DNA from: Brienomyrus brachyistius
Taxonomy: Eukaryota; Chordata; Actinopteri; Osteoglossiformes; Mormyridae
DNA: 64,000 nucleotides
Assembly (NCBI RefSeq): GCF_023856365.1
Contig: NC_064534.1
Span: 7,522,536 to 7,586,535, forward strand
Reading direction: 5' to 3'
Of the stretch, positions 21,834-35,600 are shown piece by piece (the first letter of the stretch is position 1; each line of letters starts with the position of its first letter). Below the pieces are notes generated by a model, which searched no databases, was not told the DNA's origin, and saw only the letters and a program-made list of their open reading frames with translations. Both the position numbers and the translations under genes were made by a program.

Positions 21834-24800
21834 GTAAAAAAATAACCCTTAGATTCTATAATGCATTTAACGCGAATAACCAAATGTTTTATATGGTTAA
21901 CTTTGTATAACTTTTGGTTGTGTATTGAAAATCACACACCATATTCTCCGTATTTACTTAACGATTGCGCCGGCTGTGTAACGGTGTATATTACTAGTTG
22001 GTAGGTGCTTTGCTGCTTCATAGCCCTTTACCAGTGAGCTCCTTCAGTAGTGACCGCATCTGTAAGGGATTCTGCGCCAGTCTGTCCGCTGTTACAGGTT
22101 TATTACCTGTTTTGCTCCGTTGCGGTCTGATAAAAGGTCCCACGGAAGAGATGTTTGTCTGACCTCTGAGGTTCGAGGTTAAACGTGGGAGGATTTCTGT
22201 TTGGTGGCATTATTATTATTATTATTATTATTATTTTCCAAGCTCCTTTCAAACGCCGTGCTGTATCACTGTGTCGTTTTAATGGTTTTGGATCAAAGCT
22301 GTACATAAGCAACCTATTTAAATAATCTTGCTCGAGTGGATTTTCTTACTAACAATGTAGAGAATAATGTCAAATTTCATTGGAGGTAAACGCGTCGCGG
22401 GGTATGCGTATATAACGTGTTCTTTGCTCACTCTTCGAGGTACTTATCATATCTCTATCGTAAGAAGCAGAGGGCATTCATCCATTCATTCATCCATCCA
22501 TCGATCATGCAGCACATGTAATATCGTACTTAAACACTGCGGTCAGGTTCGGGTAATTGATTAGATAAATAATTTAAAATGTATTGTATTTGAGTGGCAG
22601 AAAGACTTCTAATATTCCTTTGCAAATTTACATTCTGTTGAAAAACAATAAATCATTTCTTACTCTTTTTTTTAATTGCGCATGTTATACTCCCGTGTGT
22701 TAAACTGTGCAACGTTTTTTTCCAAGTTACATCCCATCTGCACTTTATGGCCACAAACTAAAACATTTACTTCCTGTATTTCCAGCATTAAGGAAGCTGT
22801 GACTTACATCAACACTATAGACATTAACAAGTTCACCAGGCTTCTCTCACGGATCTTTCAGAGAGTTCACCTGAAGGTATGCCGCTGTCCTTATTTGTAT
22901 CATCATCTTGGCGTTGACCCAAGAGGTGACCATCAGTCTGCTGTAATTCCCCTTGCTGTGTTTGTACTGATTCCAAGTTTTGCGACCAGGGTTGCTTTGG
23001 AATGGGAGCTAATGAGTGTGTGACTTAATCTGTTAGGAAGAGAGTCTGTTCAGCAAGGAGGAGGAGGAGAAGCTGCAGAGCGCCCTATCGCTGGAGAAGC
23101 AGGCCCTCAGCCTGGTGCTGGAAACCGTGTCATTCATCATAGAACAGGTAAGGAGTGCCCAGGGCTGAGTCCCTCATACTCGATCACTCCTTGTCACTCC
23201 TCATCTAGCTCTGTAGTGCAGTGTTGCCCAACAAGTTCCTTCGGGACCCCCAGACAGTCCATGTTTTTGCTCCCTCCCAACTCCCTGCCAGGCAGTCCAA
23301 TGCTCTAGTGCTCCTTTGTGATTCGTAGGGCAGGTTGTGCCTAGGGCCGAGTCCTTCACAGTCAGCCATAGAGTTTATAAATGATGTACTTTAATAGTTC
23401 CTGATTTTGACAAGCTGTCCTGCAAGGATAAGTTCAACAGTTAAACCTTCTGTTTGATGTGGGTCAGGTAGACTGCTCTTGGACTGCTAGTTCAGCGTCA
23501 TGCAGGGTGTAAACTGGTAGTACTAGCAGGCAGGGGAATGGGAGACTCGTACTGTCTTTTTGTAACAACGTGGGCTAAACTGTCTTTTTGCACTGCGGTT
23601 GCCAGCGTGTGGTGCAGTGCCGTGTTGCACTGTGGTGAGTCCTGGTGAGAAGTTCAGACTGCTCATCCTTCCCTTCCCCCTTTCAGGCTGTCTATCACAA
23701 TGTCAAGCCAGCATTCTTGATGCAGCAGCTGGAGAACGTCCATCTCCAGCCAGACAAGGCAGAGGCCTTCTCGCAGGCCTGGGCCTCAGCCGGCCCAGAC
23801 ACAATCCACATGTTCAGACAGAAGATTTTTGCCCCCAAAAAGGTGAGCTCTGGCCTGGAATCCCTCCCTTTGATGTTGAGTTTGGTGAATTGTTCAATTC
23901 CTACACCACTTGTATGCATTTGCTGTGGCTAGGAAGCTTCTAAGGCCTTGAAGTCTAAACACTACCTGTGACAGGTTTGAGAAATTGGGCTCTGTGAGAC
24001 TCAGGCATCTGTGACTCAGTTTTTCTTGAAGAGGGAGAAGGACAACTCAGCCATTGCCTGGTCGGTGCGGCTCTGTCATCGGCCCCCCTCAAAGAAGGTC
24101 CTTGCTCCGCCTGAGGGTGCTTTCCTATGAGCGCACCTCCCCACCCCCGCTACGCGTAGGGGCTAGGTAGACAAGAGTGTCGTCAATGGGCCTGTCATCG
24201 CAGCGTGTGACTATGCAGCGCGCAGAAAAAGTGGATTATAAATAACGGGAATGTGAGTCACTTTTCTGAGAGACAGGCTCCCCTGTGGACGGCGTCCTTT
24301 TTATCGTGAAACGGCCAGTTTGTTAGGTATTCATGCCTGGGTTGCCCGCTAACGCGGACAGCCTGCTGCAGCAAATGGAGATTCTTGTGGCTGCAGCTGA
24401 ATGCAGACAGTAGAAAATTTGGGCCCAGAGGTTCACACACTGATTGTCTAAGCATTAGGATGGATAACGACTAATCCTTTTTGAATGTGATATAAAATGC
24501 TGCTTCATTTGCCATTTGCACAGGTACGGGTACACTGGAATGAGTCTTTTCACATACCCCATCTTGTCCTCCTTTGAGACCCACACACACGCAGATTTGA
24601 GAGCAAAGCTTCGGATCTGAGCCCTGGGTCGGCCATTTATCTGCCACCCCTGGGGTGTTTTGAGGGTTAAGGGCTTCGCTCAAGGGAGACGCAGAGACAC
24701 GATTATTCTGCTGAGGCTGGGGCTCGAACCAGTGGCAAGCAAAAGAACATAGAGTCAATGGGATTTTGGTGGGTGAAAACACCTGGTTAATGATGGTGCG

Positions 24801-27800
24801 TTCCACTCGTAAGTCATAATTTCCAAGTTCCTGGTCAGAAATTTCAGTTGAAGCACCCGAAGTTGGACATCCACCTCGGAAAGTTGCAGGAACCTCCACT
24901 ACCCCAACCTCACAATTAAAGATGGCTGCATCCCTCACTAACAGAAGTGAACTTTGTAGTGGTTCAAGTGGTATTGCTAACAATGGCTACAACAAACCTA
25001 GCTAGGATTGGTATTGCTAACAACGAAACTGGCTAGGATTGGTATTGCTAACAACGAACCTGGCTAGGATTGGTATTGCTTACAAGGAACCTGGCTAGGA
25101 TTGGTATTGCTTACAAGGAACCTGGCTAGGATTGGTATTGCTAACAACGAACCTGGCTAGGATTCTTATTGCTAACAACGAACCTGGCTATGATTGGTAT
25201 TGCTTATAACGAACCTGGCTAAGATTGGTATTGCTTATAACGAACCTGGCTAGGATTGGTATTGCTAACAACGAACCTGGCTAGGATTGGTATTGCTAAC
25301 AACGAAACTGCCTAGGATTGGTATTGCTAACAACGAAACTGCCTAGGATTGGTATTGCTAACAAGGAACCTGGCTAGGATTGGTATTGCTAACAAGGAAC
25401 CTGGCTAGGATTGGTATTGCTAACAAGGAACCTGGCTAGGATTGGTATTGCTAACAAGGAACCTGGCTAGGATTGGTATTGCTAACAAGGAACCTGGCTA
25501 GGATTGGTATTGCTAACAAGGAACCTGGCTAGGATTGGTATTGCTAACAAGGAACCTGGCTAGGATTGGTATTGCTAACAAGGAACCTGGCTAGGATTGG
25601 TATTGCTAACAAGGAACCTGGCTAGGATTGGTATTGCTAACAAGGAACCTGGCTAGGATTGGTATTGCTAACAAGGAACCTGGCTAGGATTGGTATTGCT
25701 AACAAGGAACCTGGCTAGGATTGGTATTGCTAACAAGGAACCTGGCTAGGATTGGTATTGCTAACAAGGAACCTGGCTAGGATTGGTATTGCTTACAACG
25801 AACCTGGCTAGGATTGGTATTGCTTATAACGAACCTGGCTTGTTGACTTGGGTGTGATGATATTCCCAGCTCCAACTTCCAGCATCCGAGTTAAATGGAA
25901 CATATCATGAGGGTGGTCAGACCGGAATGGCCAAACATGTTAAAGGAACACCAGAAGTGGCTCAGTATGACAATTATGTGCAGAAATGCACCTCTGAACA
26001 CGCAACTGACTGACCAAAGAAGTGGTTCTGGAGAGGGGTCCAGCCTAGTACTACATAGGGTACCGGGTAAAGTGGCCATTAAGTCTATGTGTCCTCACAC
26101 AAGGAGGCAGCATCTCTGAAGCCCCACCTGAAATCCTGGGCAGTTCAGCCGCTCGTGTCTCTCTGTCTGGCTGGTGCCATTAGCGGTCTGTCTCTGGGAC
26201 TGTGAGCAGATCACAGCTGCTATCCTTCCTGCCTTGGGTGGGAAACAAGATCTTCATTTGGCAGGATTATCGCTGGTTTCCGCCTCATCAGCTCCTTCTA
26301 TGGGCCCGCTGGGTTCCTGTGAGCAGCAGGTTGCAGTGATTAGTTATGGGAAGAAACTCAGGCTCCTCGAAGACGGTTGTTTTGAAATGAGAATGTTGAA
26401 TGAAGTCAGACTGGATCAAGTTTAAGCCTTTTCTTGTTTGCATATTCACTGGCTACACAGACTAACATCAGTATAACATTATAAAATGTTACCATCCGGA
26501 CGCCTGGTGATGCTTGGAATGGTAGAGATTCGTGCGGCATCACTGATGGGTTTTACGTCTCTGGACTGCAGCTGGACCACGTCGGATGGTGCCTCAACCT
26601 CCAGATGGGCCAGTCCACGCAGGCCAAGCAGAAGGCTCCATGCGCCACGCTGGAGTTCGCCGTCAGCAGCGAGGATGTTGAGGTACGGGCCAGCCGACCC
26701 TCTGAATCCCAGCAGTCTTGGCCTGGATTGCATGCCTGGTCTGTGGACTGTGGTGGTAGTGATGGGGCTGACTAAGGAAGCGCTTGTCCCACTCTGCTTG
26801 GGTTTGGGACAGTGGGAAGTGCTTCCATTCAGAGTTTCCATTCGGTCTGCCGGGGAGTAATACTGTACACAGTACAGTGTAAGGGATGTCTGGTCAGAAA
26901 CAAAAAGAACATTACATATACTGACCACACCCCCTTCCTTACATGGACCACACCCCTCCGCATACTGACCACACCCCCTTCCTTACATTGACCACACCCC
27001 TCCACATACTGACCACACCCCCTTCCTTACATTGACCACACCCCTCCACATACTGACCACACCCCCTTCCTTACATTGACCACACCCCTCCACATACTGA
27101 CTACACGCTTTAATATACTGACGACACAAACTACAATCCCTCTACATGCCAACCACACCTCTCCATATACTAACCACACCCCCATCCTCTGACCACACCT
27201 CTTCCATAACTGTATTGTCCTTCTTATGCGCTGAAAGTCACTTGGAAGCCTTTCATTTCCTTTGTTTCGGCCAAGCTGTACAGCCAGATGCATTATCCTT
27301 AAAGTCAGATTACGTACCCTTGGTCTGGCCTGTTGTAATTCGATGCCCTTAATCCTGGTGCTTGGGGGAGATGCATGTGAAATGGTGCTGCTTGGTACCA
27401 CAGCACCGTGCGTAAGCCCTGAGCCGGGTGCTGGCGCTGTCCAACAGGCGGCTTGCTAAATGAGCTGGCTCCCCTGCGAAACGGATGCTCGGACTTCCCC
27501 CACGCTCGGAGCCGAGCACATGGCGGATTACGAGGACGGGGGACTTGCGGAGGCTCGGGGCTTGTTAGGGCACTCACAGACGGACAACACGGGCAGATTG
27601 CTTCCCATCTGGAATTCTGGAAGGAGGGAGCCCCCCCCGGTGTAGTCTTATCCCTGAAACGGACCGAGGTGCCCGTTAGCGGGCCAGCGGGCCAGTGGGC
27701 CGGTACTGGTAGCAGACTGGGATCTGGGCTCTGACCTTCCCCTGCTGTTCCCTTTGGTTTGGACTCTCCCGGTAGGTGCCAACTGGCTTCCTGTCGTGCT

Positions 27801-29644
27801 CACTTCTCCCCATCGTAGTCACATAAGTCTGGCCCCGAAAAGGCCGCCAGTCACCCCAGAATTGTACCTGTTCTGGAGGCATTTCTCTGACGAAACAGGT
27901 CTCCTGGTCCTAGGGGCTGCTGGCACTGGACACCTAAGCGGATCGTCTGGCTTTGTTCTAAATGTATAAATAAATTGGTTAAAATGTGTGACTTGTCGCG
28001 GAGGTGTCAGGTTGCACAGTCTGTCAGTAAACACGTGCCGGTGTGCTCTTATGTCACGTGCCGAGGTGCTCTTATGTCACTGCAGCTTTTCTGTGTGTGT
28101 CCTGTGTTTTTCAGGACTTTTTTTTTTAAACACTGCTAAATGTGAAATGGCAGTGTGAGTATTTCACGTTTCTTAGACTGCCGTGGAAAAAAAACCCCCC
28201 CACCACATCTTAAAATAGAAATGTATTCAATTAAATATCTGAACAGGTGGGAATTACCAGAGGCCTGGAGCAAGGCAGCGTACCGTAATGGAAACGCTGC
28301 TGTGTCGGGTGCCCGCTGCAGTTCCTCTCCCGCACCCACGGGGGCACTGTTGCCACACGCCAAAAGACCCCGGGCCTCGACTATTGTTCTAGCCCAAGCC
28401 GAAGATGAATCGCCAGATAGCCGTCCAGAGTCTGTTGTTCTTCTTTTATGTTCTCAAAGTGTTTCTGGCTTTTGCGTAACTGGCTGCAGTTCCTCCAGTC
28501 TCCGTTGCTAGTTATGTTTACGCAAAACGCAGCTGCAGCGCAAAATAAAATCAGGGCTTTTCTAACCAGGGAGTGAGTTTGGCTAAGCACCGCCTGTTTA
28601 TTTTTAAAAGTAGTGCCTTTCAACACGTCCTGTCGACTGAGATAAGCCCAGATTAGCAATGTGCGTTATTTATGTCCGCACGCCCCTCAGAATCCCGTGC
28701 AGCTCCTCGCGGATTTCTCCAGCGGTTCTGCTGGAAGTCCTGCCTACTTACACATTCTTCGGAACTGAAGGGGAGCCTGTGTCTCTGCCGGGTGTTACTA
28801 TGTTTAGGTTAAGGAGGGCTGACTGTAAGGTTGACCCTGAGCCGTAAGGGTAGCTGACGGGTGTGGCTGTGGACACACACACACAGGTTTGTAATTATAT
28901 CTTTGTGGGGACTCTCCATTCATTTCTGTGGGGAAAAATCCGATTCCCAATTATGACAGCATTGACCCCCACCCAGCCCTAACCGTAACCATAAGTAACT
29001 AAACAAAATACAAGAACTTTGGCATTTCTCAGTTTTTGATGGTATTCACAGATTTTTATAAAATTGAGGTTTATATTGTGGGGACCTGAAAAATGTCCCC
29101 ACAAGCTGAAAAGTAACAGGTTTTTACTTTCTTATTTAGTCCCCACAATGTGGTAAATAGAAACAGACACACTGGGCGTCGTCCTGATTTGAGCTGATGG
29201 TGAGTCTGGTGTTTAAGTGACACTGCGACTCGTCGGTCCAGTGAAGTGGATCGTCCTGTCTTGCGCTTGTTGGTTTTTATAGGGGGTCAGAGGCCCTTTC
29301 GTTGGCGGGGATTATTTTTGCGGGGCGCTGAGAGATACCTGTCAAACAGGCAGCCAGGTGCCTTGTGCGGAAGGAATGCAGTTTTGACGGCTCTGACGGC
29401 TGAATCCTGGAGCGCGATGAGCTTCTGGCAGCCCGACTGCTGCAGGTATGAATGGCATTTCGTGCATTTTTAATTCCATTCCTTAGAAAAAAAATATTTA
29501 TATCGCCCCTTTTGCTGCTCAGCGATAATCCTCCATATTTTGAGCTTTGAGGGAACTAGTTTAGACTGCTGGGTTTAAACCTGGTTCTAGGTTTCTTGGG
29601 GTGGGGAGGAGGCGGGCCAACTTCACTCACACTCAGGAGGGGTC

Positions 29645-29690
<46 letters not shown>

Positions 29691-32600
29691 ACTGTGGATT
29701 TTAATTCTAGCTGGGATTCGGTTTAATTAGCCGTGATTGACTGGCCCATTTGATTTCTGACTGTGACCTGACATTTGTGTCTGTCTTTGAGAGTTTCTGA
29801 GGCCTGTTTGTACAGATAAATAACACCATATTTTATTTATTCCTCTCCTCTGAAAATAAAACAGCCAATTAACCGTAATTATTTTGTGATTATTTAAATA
29901 CCTAATAGTTCAGAAATTGCATAAAATGAACTGTTACTAGTTAGCCAGAATATTAATTTTTACTGTTTTGCTCCTCTGGGTGTAAAATAGCCAGAGCGAG
30001 GTGAGAAGATGAGGGCATGGCAGAGTGGGGAGGGGGTGCTGCCCTGGTGAGCCCCTGCATGGGCTGCAGGGCCTGTAACGTTTCCTCCATGCCTCATTGG
30101 TGGTGGATCGCTGGTGGGCTGCTTGCTAGTGAAAGACAGCATGCCGTCTGCTCATGGTATTTTTTTGGCGCCGGCCAACACTCACGCGAACCTTCACTCA
30201 ACGCCGACCCAGGGAATCCGCTGACAACCTCAGCTCAGTCAGCCCAGGACATGCCTCTGGGTTGAGGCAATCCTTCGGATTTCCCGCCAGAGGTGAATAT
30301 GTTCCGATTTCGCGATTCCAGGTTGCCTACAGCACCCAATTGCTTGAAAACCCGCTGGATGACCAAATGATATTGTACAGCACTGATAACTAGCTGTAGA
30401 TGATCAGGCCTCGACAAATCTGCTGCCCTTATACATTTTTCTCACATGGGTAGCTGGTAATTCAGAAGGTGTAGCTTAGGTGTAGCTTAGGTTCCCATGT
30501 GTGGCTCCTGGTATTGGGTACGGATTTGTCGCCGCCAGCTGGCTGAGAGCGACACCGCATGTCTCTGGCACGCGGAGCTCCGCCCTCCTCAGGACCATGT
30601 TCTCCAACCGCGTTTAATATTATTAGTTTGTTAGGCCGTGTCTCACAAAGACACTAATCTAATCCTGCCTCCCCTCCCCCAACTTATTGTAACCCTGAAT
30701 CTGAATTTGTTATTCGGATTTAAAAAAATAGTTCTAGATACAAACCTGTAACTGTGAAATCTGATATGTGTGTAGGATATTGAATTACAGATTTTTATTG
30801 ATTTTACCCATACATTTTTCCCCTTTAATGCCCCCCCGAGTCCTGCCGGAATATTTCTTTTTAGCCCACTGACCCTCAGAGTTGAAGCCTAAGAGCTTGA
30901 GTCCAAAAGTTAAAATCTAGCATGGCTGCCGGTTCCATCCCGGTGTTGCAGCTCATGCTCATGTTGCCCTCTTCCTTTTTCCAGCGATTGTTTACGCTAA
31001 AATGTTCGCAGGCCGTATTGTATTGAACCTCTTTCTGTGTTATCAAAGCACCAGGCTTGAAAGCGCACTCATTATAATTACTTTTTCCCGGTTCTCTCAG
31101 TGCGAAGAGGAAGGGCTTTGTAGGAATCTTCAGGGTGATGGCAGTGTCCTCGTTCCTGTCACCTGGAGAGAAGGCGTGCAATTAAAGAGCGCACTCCTTT
31201 GTGGGGGGAGCCACGGCTGGCTTCTTGGCGCGCGGAGCGCATCCGTATTCCTGACCCGTGCCGCTCATTTAACAAACGACCAGATCAAACGAGAGGGGCC
31301 GGCTCTCTGCGCAGGGCATTGTGGGAAGGGGGACTCTGCCTGGACAGTGACGGTTAGCAGAGCTCCCCATGGGGGGTGCGTGCTGAGAGCCTGTGTGTGG
31401 GTCGCTTGGTCCCTCCTGCGGCCTCTTCAGCCTCCCCCCCAGGGGCCCATTCAGCCAGCCCTTTGTCCCCCCCTGCCCCACCGTCACTGTATTGGCTGGT
31501 GCCTCACAGGCATCCTTGGCCCCCTGCTGATGTATTGCATTTATGTTGTGCTTTGCCTCTGGTTCCCACCCGCTCTGCCTTTCGGTGGGGGGGAGGGAGG
31601 GGTCATCCCACGGTTAAGGAGCTACACACAGTTTTACCTGTGGTGACGTTCACCTGAGCGTGACGCCATCTGCCTCACGTCGATGTGAAAGCCCTCGGCT
31701 CCCATGTCGGCCGGCGAGGCTCCGAGACACCGCGACCCTCCCCCCTGCGTCCGCTTCCCCGTTTGACCTGACCTGCGCTCCCGTTTCAGTGGGCCAGCGT
31801 TCAGGAACCGCTGCCGGGACAGGAGAAGCGACCAGACGTAGCAGAGGCAGGATTGAAATGCTTATGGGTGTCTTGTGGGTTTGGGGGAGGGGTAATTGTC
31901 GCCGTAGCTGGTCCAGCTTTGGTGGGATAGTCCTCTCATTTTGCATGGTTCTGGGTACGGTTTGTCTTCTCACCATAATTCAGAGGTGACCTCTGTTTAC
32001 AATATTTCTGCAAAACCATATGTGATCACAGATACTTTTCCCAATTAGCTTTTTATCAGGACTGTGAGGTTACCACTGCTTTCTCCCTCATGTGGTTTTA
32101 ACAAGGCCTGAGTGGAGACAAAATTACCGTAGTGGGGGCCCTTTTGTGGGAGTGGGGGGCGTTGAGCTTTCTTTGGGCTGTCATTGGGGTGTCAATGCTG
32201 ATGGATGTCATGGAGCCGCTGGGGGGTGGGGGGTCCGATGGGTAGGCCCTTCCCACAGACTCCGCCGTACAGTAGAGAAGCCCCTCCCCCCACCTCTGTG
32301 GTATTGGGGGCCCATTGTGTCCACATACCAGTGGGATTGAGGAGGGAACCTAGGCGATGGGTCAGAGCTGGGAATGGCGGGGGGGGTGCGGGAGTGAGTC
32401 GTGAATGCAAAGCCGTTAGAGGCTCACCTCGCTTCGGGGCGCACATGCCACCAGCCGCTGGCATCTAGCAATGGAGACCGGGAGCGGTGCTGCTGTGCCC
32501 GCCGGCGTTAGCGCTGCTCACCGTGGCGACGCATTGTTCCCCGTCACGCCGCACTCAGAAACACGGGTGCGCTGGCATGGGTCCCCCTCACTCGCCTCCC

Positions 32601-35600
32601 TAATCTCCTCACGCCTACTTGTGGCGGCGAGCGCACTTGTTCCGTGTTTGTTTGTGGCAAATGAAAATGGCTAATCTGTCCTCTATGCTCTAGAGCGTCA
32701 AGGAGCTGGTCACGGGTAGCTGTGCTTCCTGGGAACCCCCCTCCTCTGCGGAGCGACGGATTTACTTAATGGCCGGGTCGTCCGGATTAGGGAGCCAAGT
32801 GTTTTCGCTGCCGTTCTCAAGCCCCTCGGAAGTGAGGAAGGGTCGTCTCACAGTGGCCCTTTGTCCCCAGGGGCCGCGGTGTGGAGGGAAGGTGCAAACC
32901 CCGGCCGACGGCGTCCCTGTGACGGATGTGCGGCTGTGTAAAATGACCAAGGTCCTTAGGACGCTTAGGAAAAGGAGAACATGCTGGCAGAACAGTGTGG
33001 CTTTTTCCAGCTCGTAGACCGTATACGGCAAAATGAAAAATGTAAAATGTCAGAAAAATCTGCTTACTGCTGGTGCTTCTAAGCCAGTGGCCCATTTATT
33101 CTTAAAAACAACAGCGGGGTGGAAGGTGGGTGGATCGTGCCTCTGAACCCCTGTACAGCCATCGTTTACGCCGGCAAAGTGCTGACCGTGCTCTCCCATG
33201 GGTGTCAGTCCGGCCACGTAATCGCGAATCAATTTTGCCTGGGAACCGTTGTGGACATTTCCCTGGTTTGCATGCAGTGCTGTGGGTTTGATTGACGGTG
33301 GCTGTTAACCAGGCTGTGAGGGGGGAGGCGGAGGTTACAGGGAACGCCTGGGGAATCGCTCTCCTTATGATGGTTCAGGGAGAAGAGCTTGGCTTGGTAT
33401 TCCCTGTGCTGGGTTGCTCACAATCACCTGTGCAATGGACCTCCAGCTTACCCATGTGTAAGGTGGGTTCCTCCAGCAACACTCTTGTGTGTGGAGATGG
33501 AAACCACCCTGTTGTGACCACCAAGGGGGAACGGTCTTGTTAATATTCGCTCTCGTTTTCACGCCCTCGCCGGTGTGGATCGGGGCTGGGTGTCGCCATT
33601 GGGGGTCAGCCCCGCCGTCCGTCAGTCTCAGGTCACGGAGGCGAGCTCCTCATGTGGGCCGGGAAGCCGCCAACATCTGCAGCCGTGATCGCGGTTCTGT
33701 GGCGGGGCACGCGTGACACGGGTCGGCGTTGAAGATAAACGCGCAACCCGCGGGCTATCATGTGCTCTTCATGGTGTTGATGTGCATTCGGAGCTTCAAC
33801 AGACACTCCGTCGGGGTGTGGGGGGCGCGGCTTGATGGGTAATATGGGAATTGAAGTGGATTGGCTGCCCCCTCCAGCGGGTCTGTCGTTCCCGTAGCGA
33901 CGGCGCTGTGATTGCTGTAGTAAATTAAGTAACTCCTACAGCCTTAATGTAATCTCTCCCACTCCTATAGGGAATTTAAGGCAATTCCGTTTATTTGCCG
34001 CATTTTATTAAGTTTTGGGAGCCGCTGGCAGTAAGGCATTTCTCAGGCTTCTTCCGACCCGCCTCCGCGTGCTATTTCTGTGTGTTTACTCCTGCAGCTG
34101 GTAAGCTCTGTGCTCAGGAAGTGTGCATGAAATGCTGGCTTCGATAAAACTCTCGGACAACTTCCCATTTCATTAACTTAGTCGCCTTAGTGTAGTACGA
34201 TAAGCAGAATCCGTGTCATTGGCACCTTAACAGGAACCATGTGGGTGAGACTGGTGATCCGGGGCTGCCAGCTCTGGAGCGTTTTTGGGTCGTGTGCAGG
34301 GTAGGGGCTACAGGGGCACTAGTGAAGGCTGAAAGCTGATTGGCCCTAGAAGTGATCTTTTCCCTGTCACTCACTGACTCAAAACCATATCATTGGCTAA
34401 TGATAAGGTTGGCCCATCTGTACGAATTATGACCCCTCTCATATCCCCCACATAAAAAAAATCCAAGAATCGCCACTGGGGTCTCTCTAAAGAGTCCTTT
34501 CTCCTCGCTTTAAATGAATAAAACCCTTTGTACGCCGGGCACCCTGGCTTCTGTGAAAATACCCCGAAGTCCTCTAGCATCACAATCTAAAGCTCTGTTT
34601 TTGTTTTCCGAAGACGGTAGGTTCTGTTTTCCCTTGCGTTCGCGTCCCGCTTGGATGCTGAAGGTCCTGGAAACAGACGGATTCCATATCAGGGGTATCT
34701 TTATCCGGCCCAGACGCAGGCCGAGCCATATCTGCGCAACAGAAGATGCACGAACGCGTCGGAGAGACCAATCAGGCGACCTGACCGCAGACCCGGCCTC
34801 TTCATTGGCAACACATGGAAGACACCCTTTAAATAAGCACAAATGGCAGGACGCATGTGATGATAATTACGGCCTGCTTCCATTTGATTTATCCCCCCGT
34901 CGGCTCTTATTAGTGCCCCGTATCCCGGCGGCTGCTGAAACAGCCGGTCTGCGGCCCAGATCAGACGTTGCGTGGATGAAGCCCAAGGCGTGCTTCTGCG
35001 GACCGACTTTTGGGAAGAGCTCATGAGTAGATGCGTGCCTGACTATTTAACGGTCTAGTTCTACAGCAGATGGCCTTGACCTGCTTTGCAGACATGTCAG
35101 ACCGTGTGGGAGGTGTGATACCAGCCCAAACGGGGGCGAGGTACAGTCCGGGCCGGGCTTGCCGCATTCTTGCTTCTGGTTTTCAGCGTGGTGGGGGGTG
35201 GAGGGAGTGGGGGGTCGGTGGTGGGTGGTGGGTGGTTGGAGGCATCTCTGAAATCACCGTGATTGTTTAAAGGAGCTGCGGTTGGATGAGTGCAGGGTGG
35301 GGGGTATCTCCATCGTGACTGTGCCATCAGACGCTCCTCGCCGAGCTAATGAGTAACGGATCCGGGGATCTGTGTCAGCATATGCTGCCTAATCTAATCC
35401 CCTCCACGGCGCCTTGGGAGAAGTCCCAGGAGCCCCTGCGGCTGTGGGTGTGTCCCTCCCTCTGCAGCCCTCGCACAGAGTGGGCGGCCGCATGGCAGGG
35501 TGGGGCGGGGCCTGTTTGGGAGCCTCAGGCTGCGGTACCCATCCCGAGAGGGAAAGCAGAACCGAGGTTCCGGGAAGCGTTCTGTGAATGTTCGCGGGAG

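Noticed and set aside
24990..25845. CRISPR-like array of 31-bp repeats
   Set aside because: The repeats are directly contiguous with no unique spacers, and the genome is a vertebrate one; it is a minisatellite.
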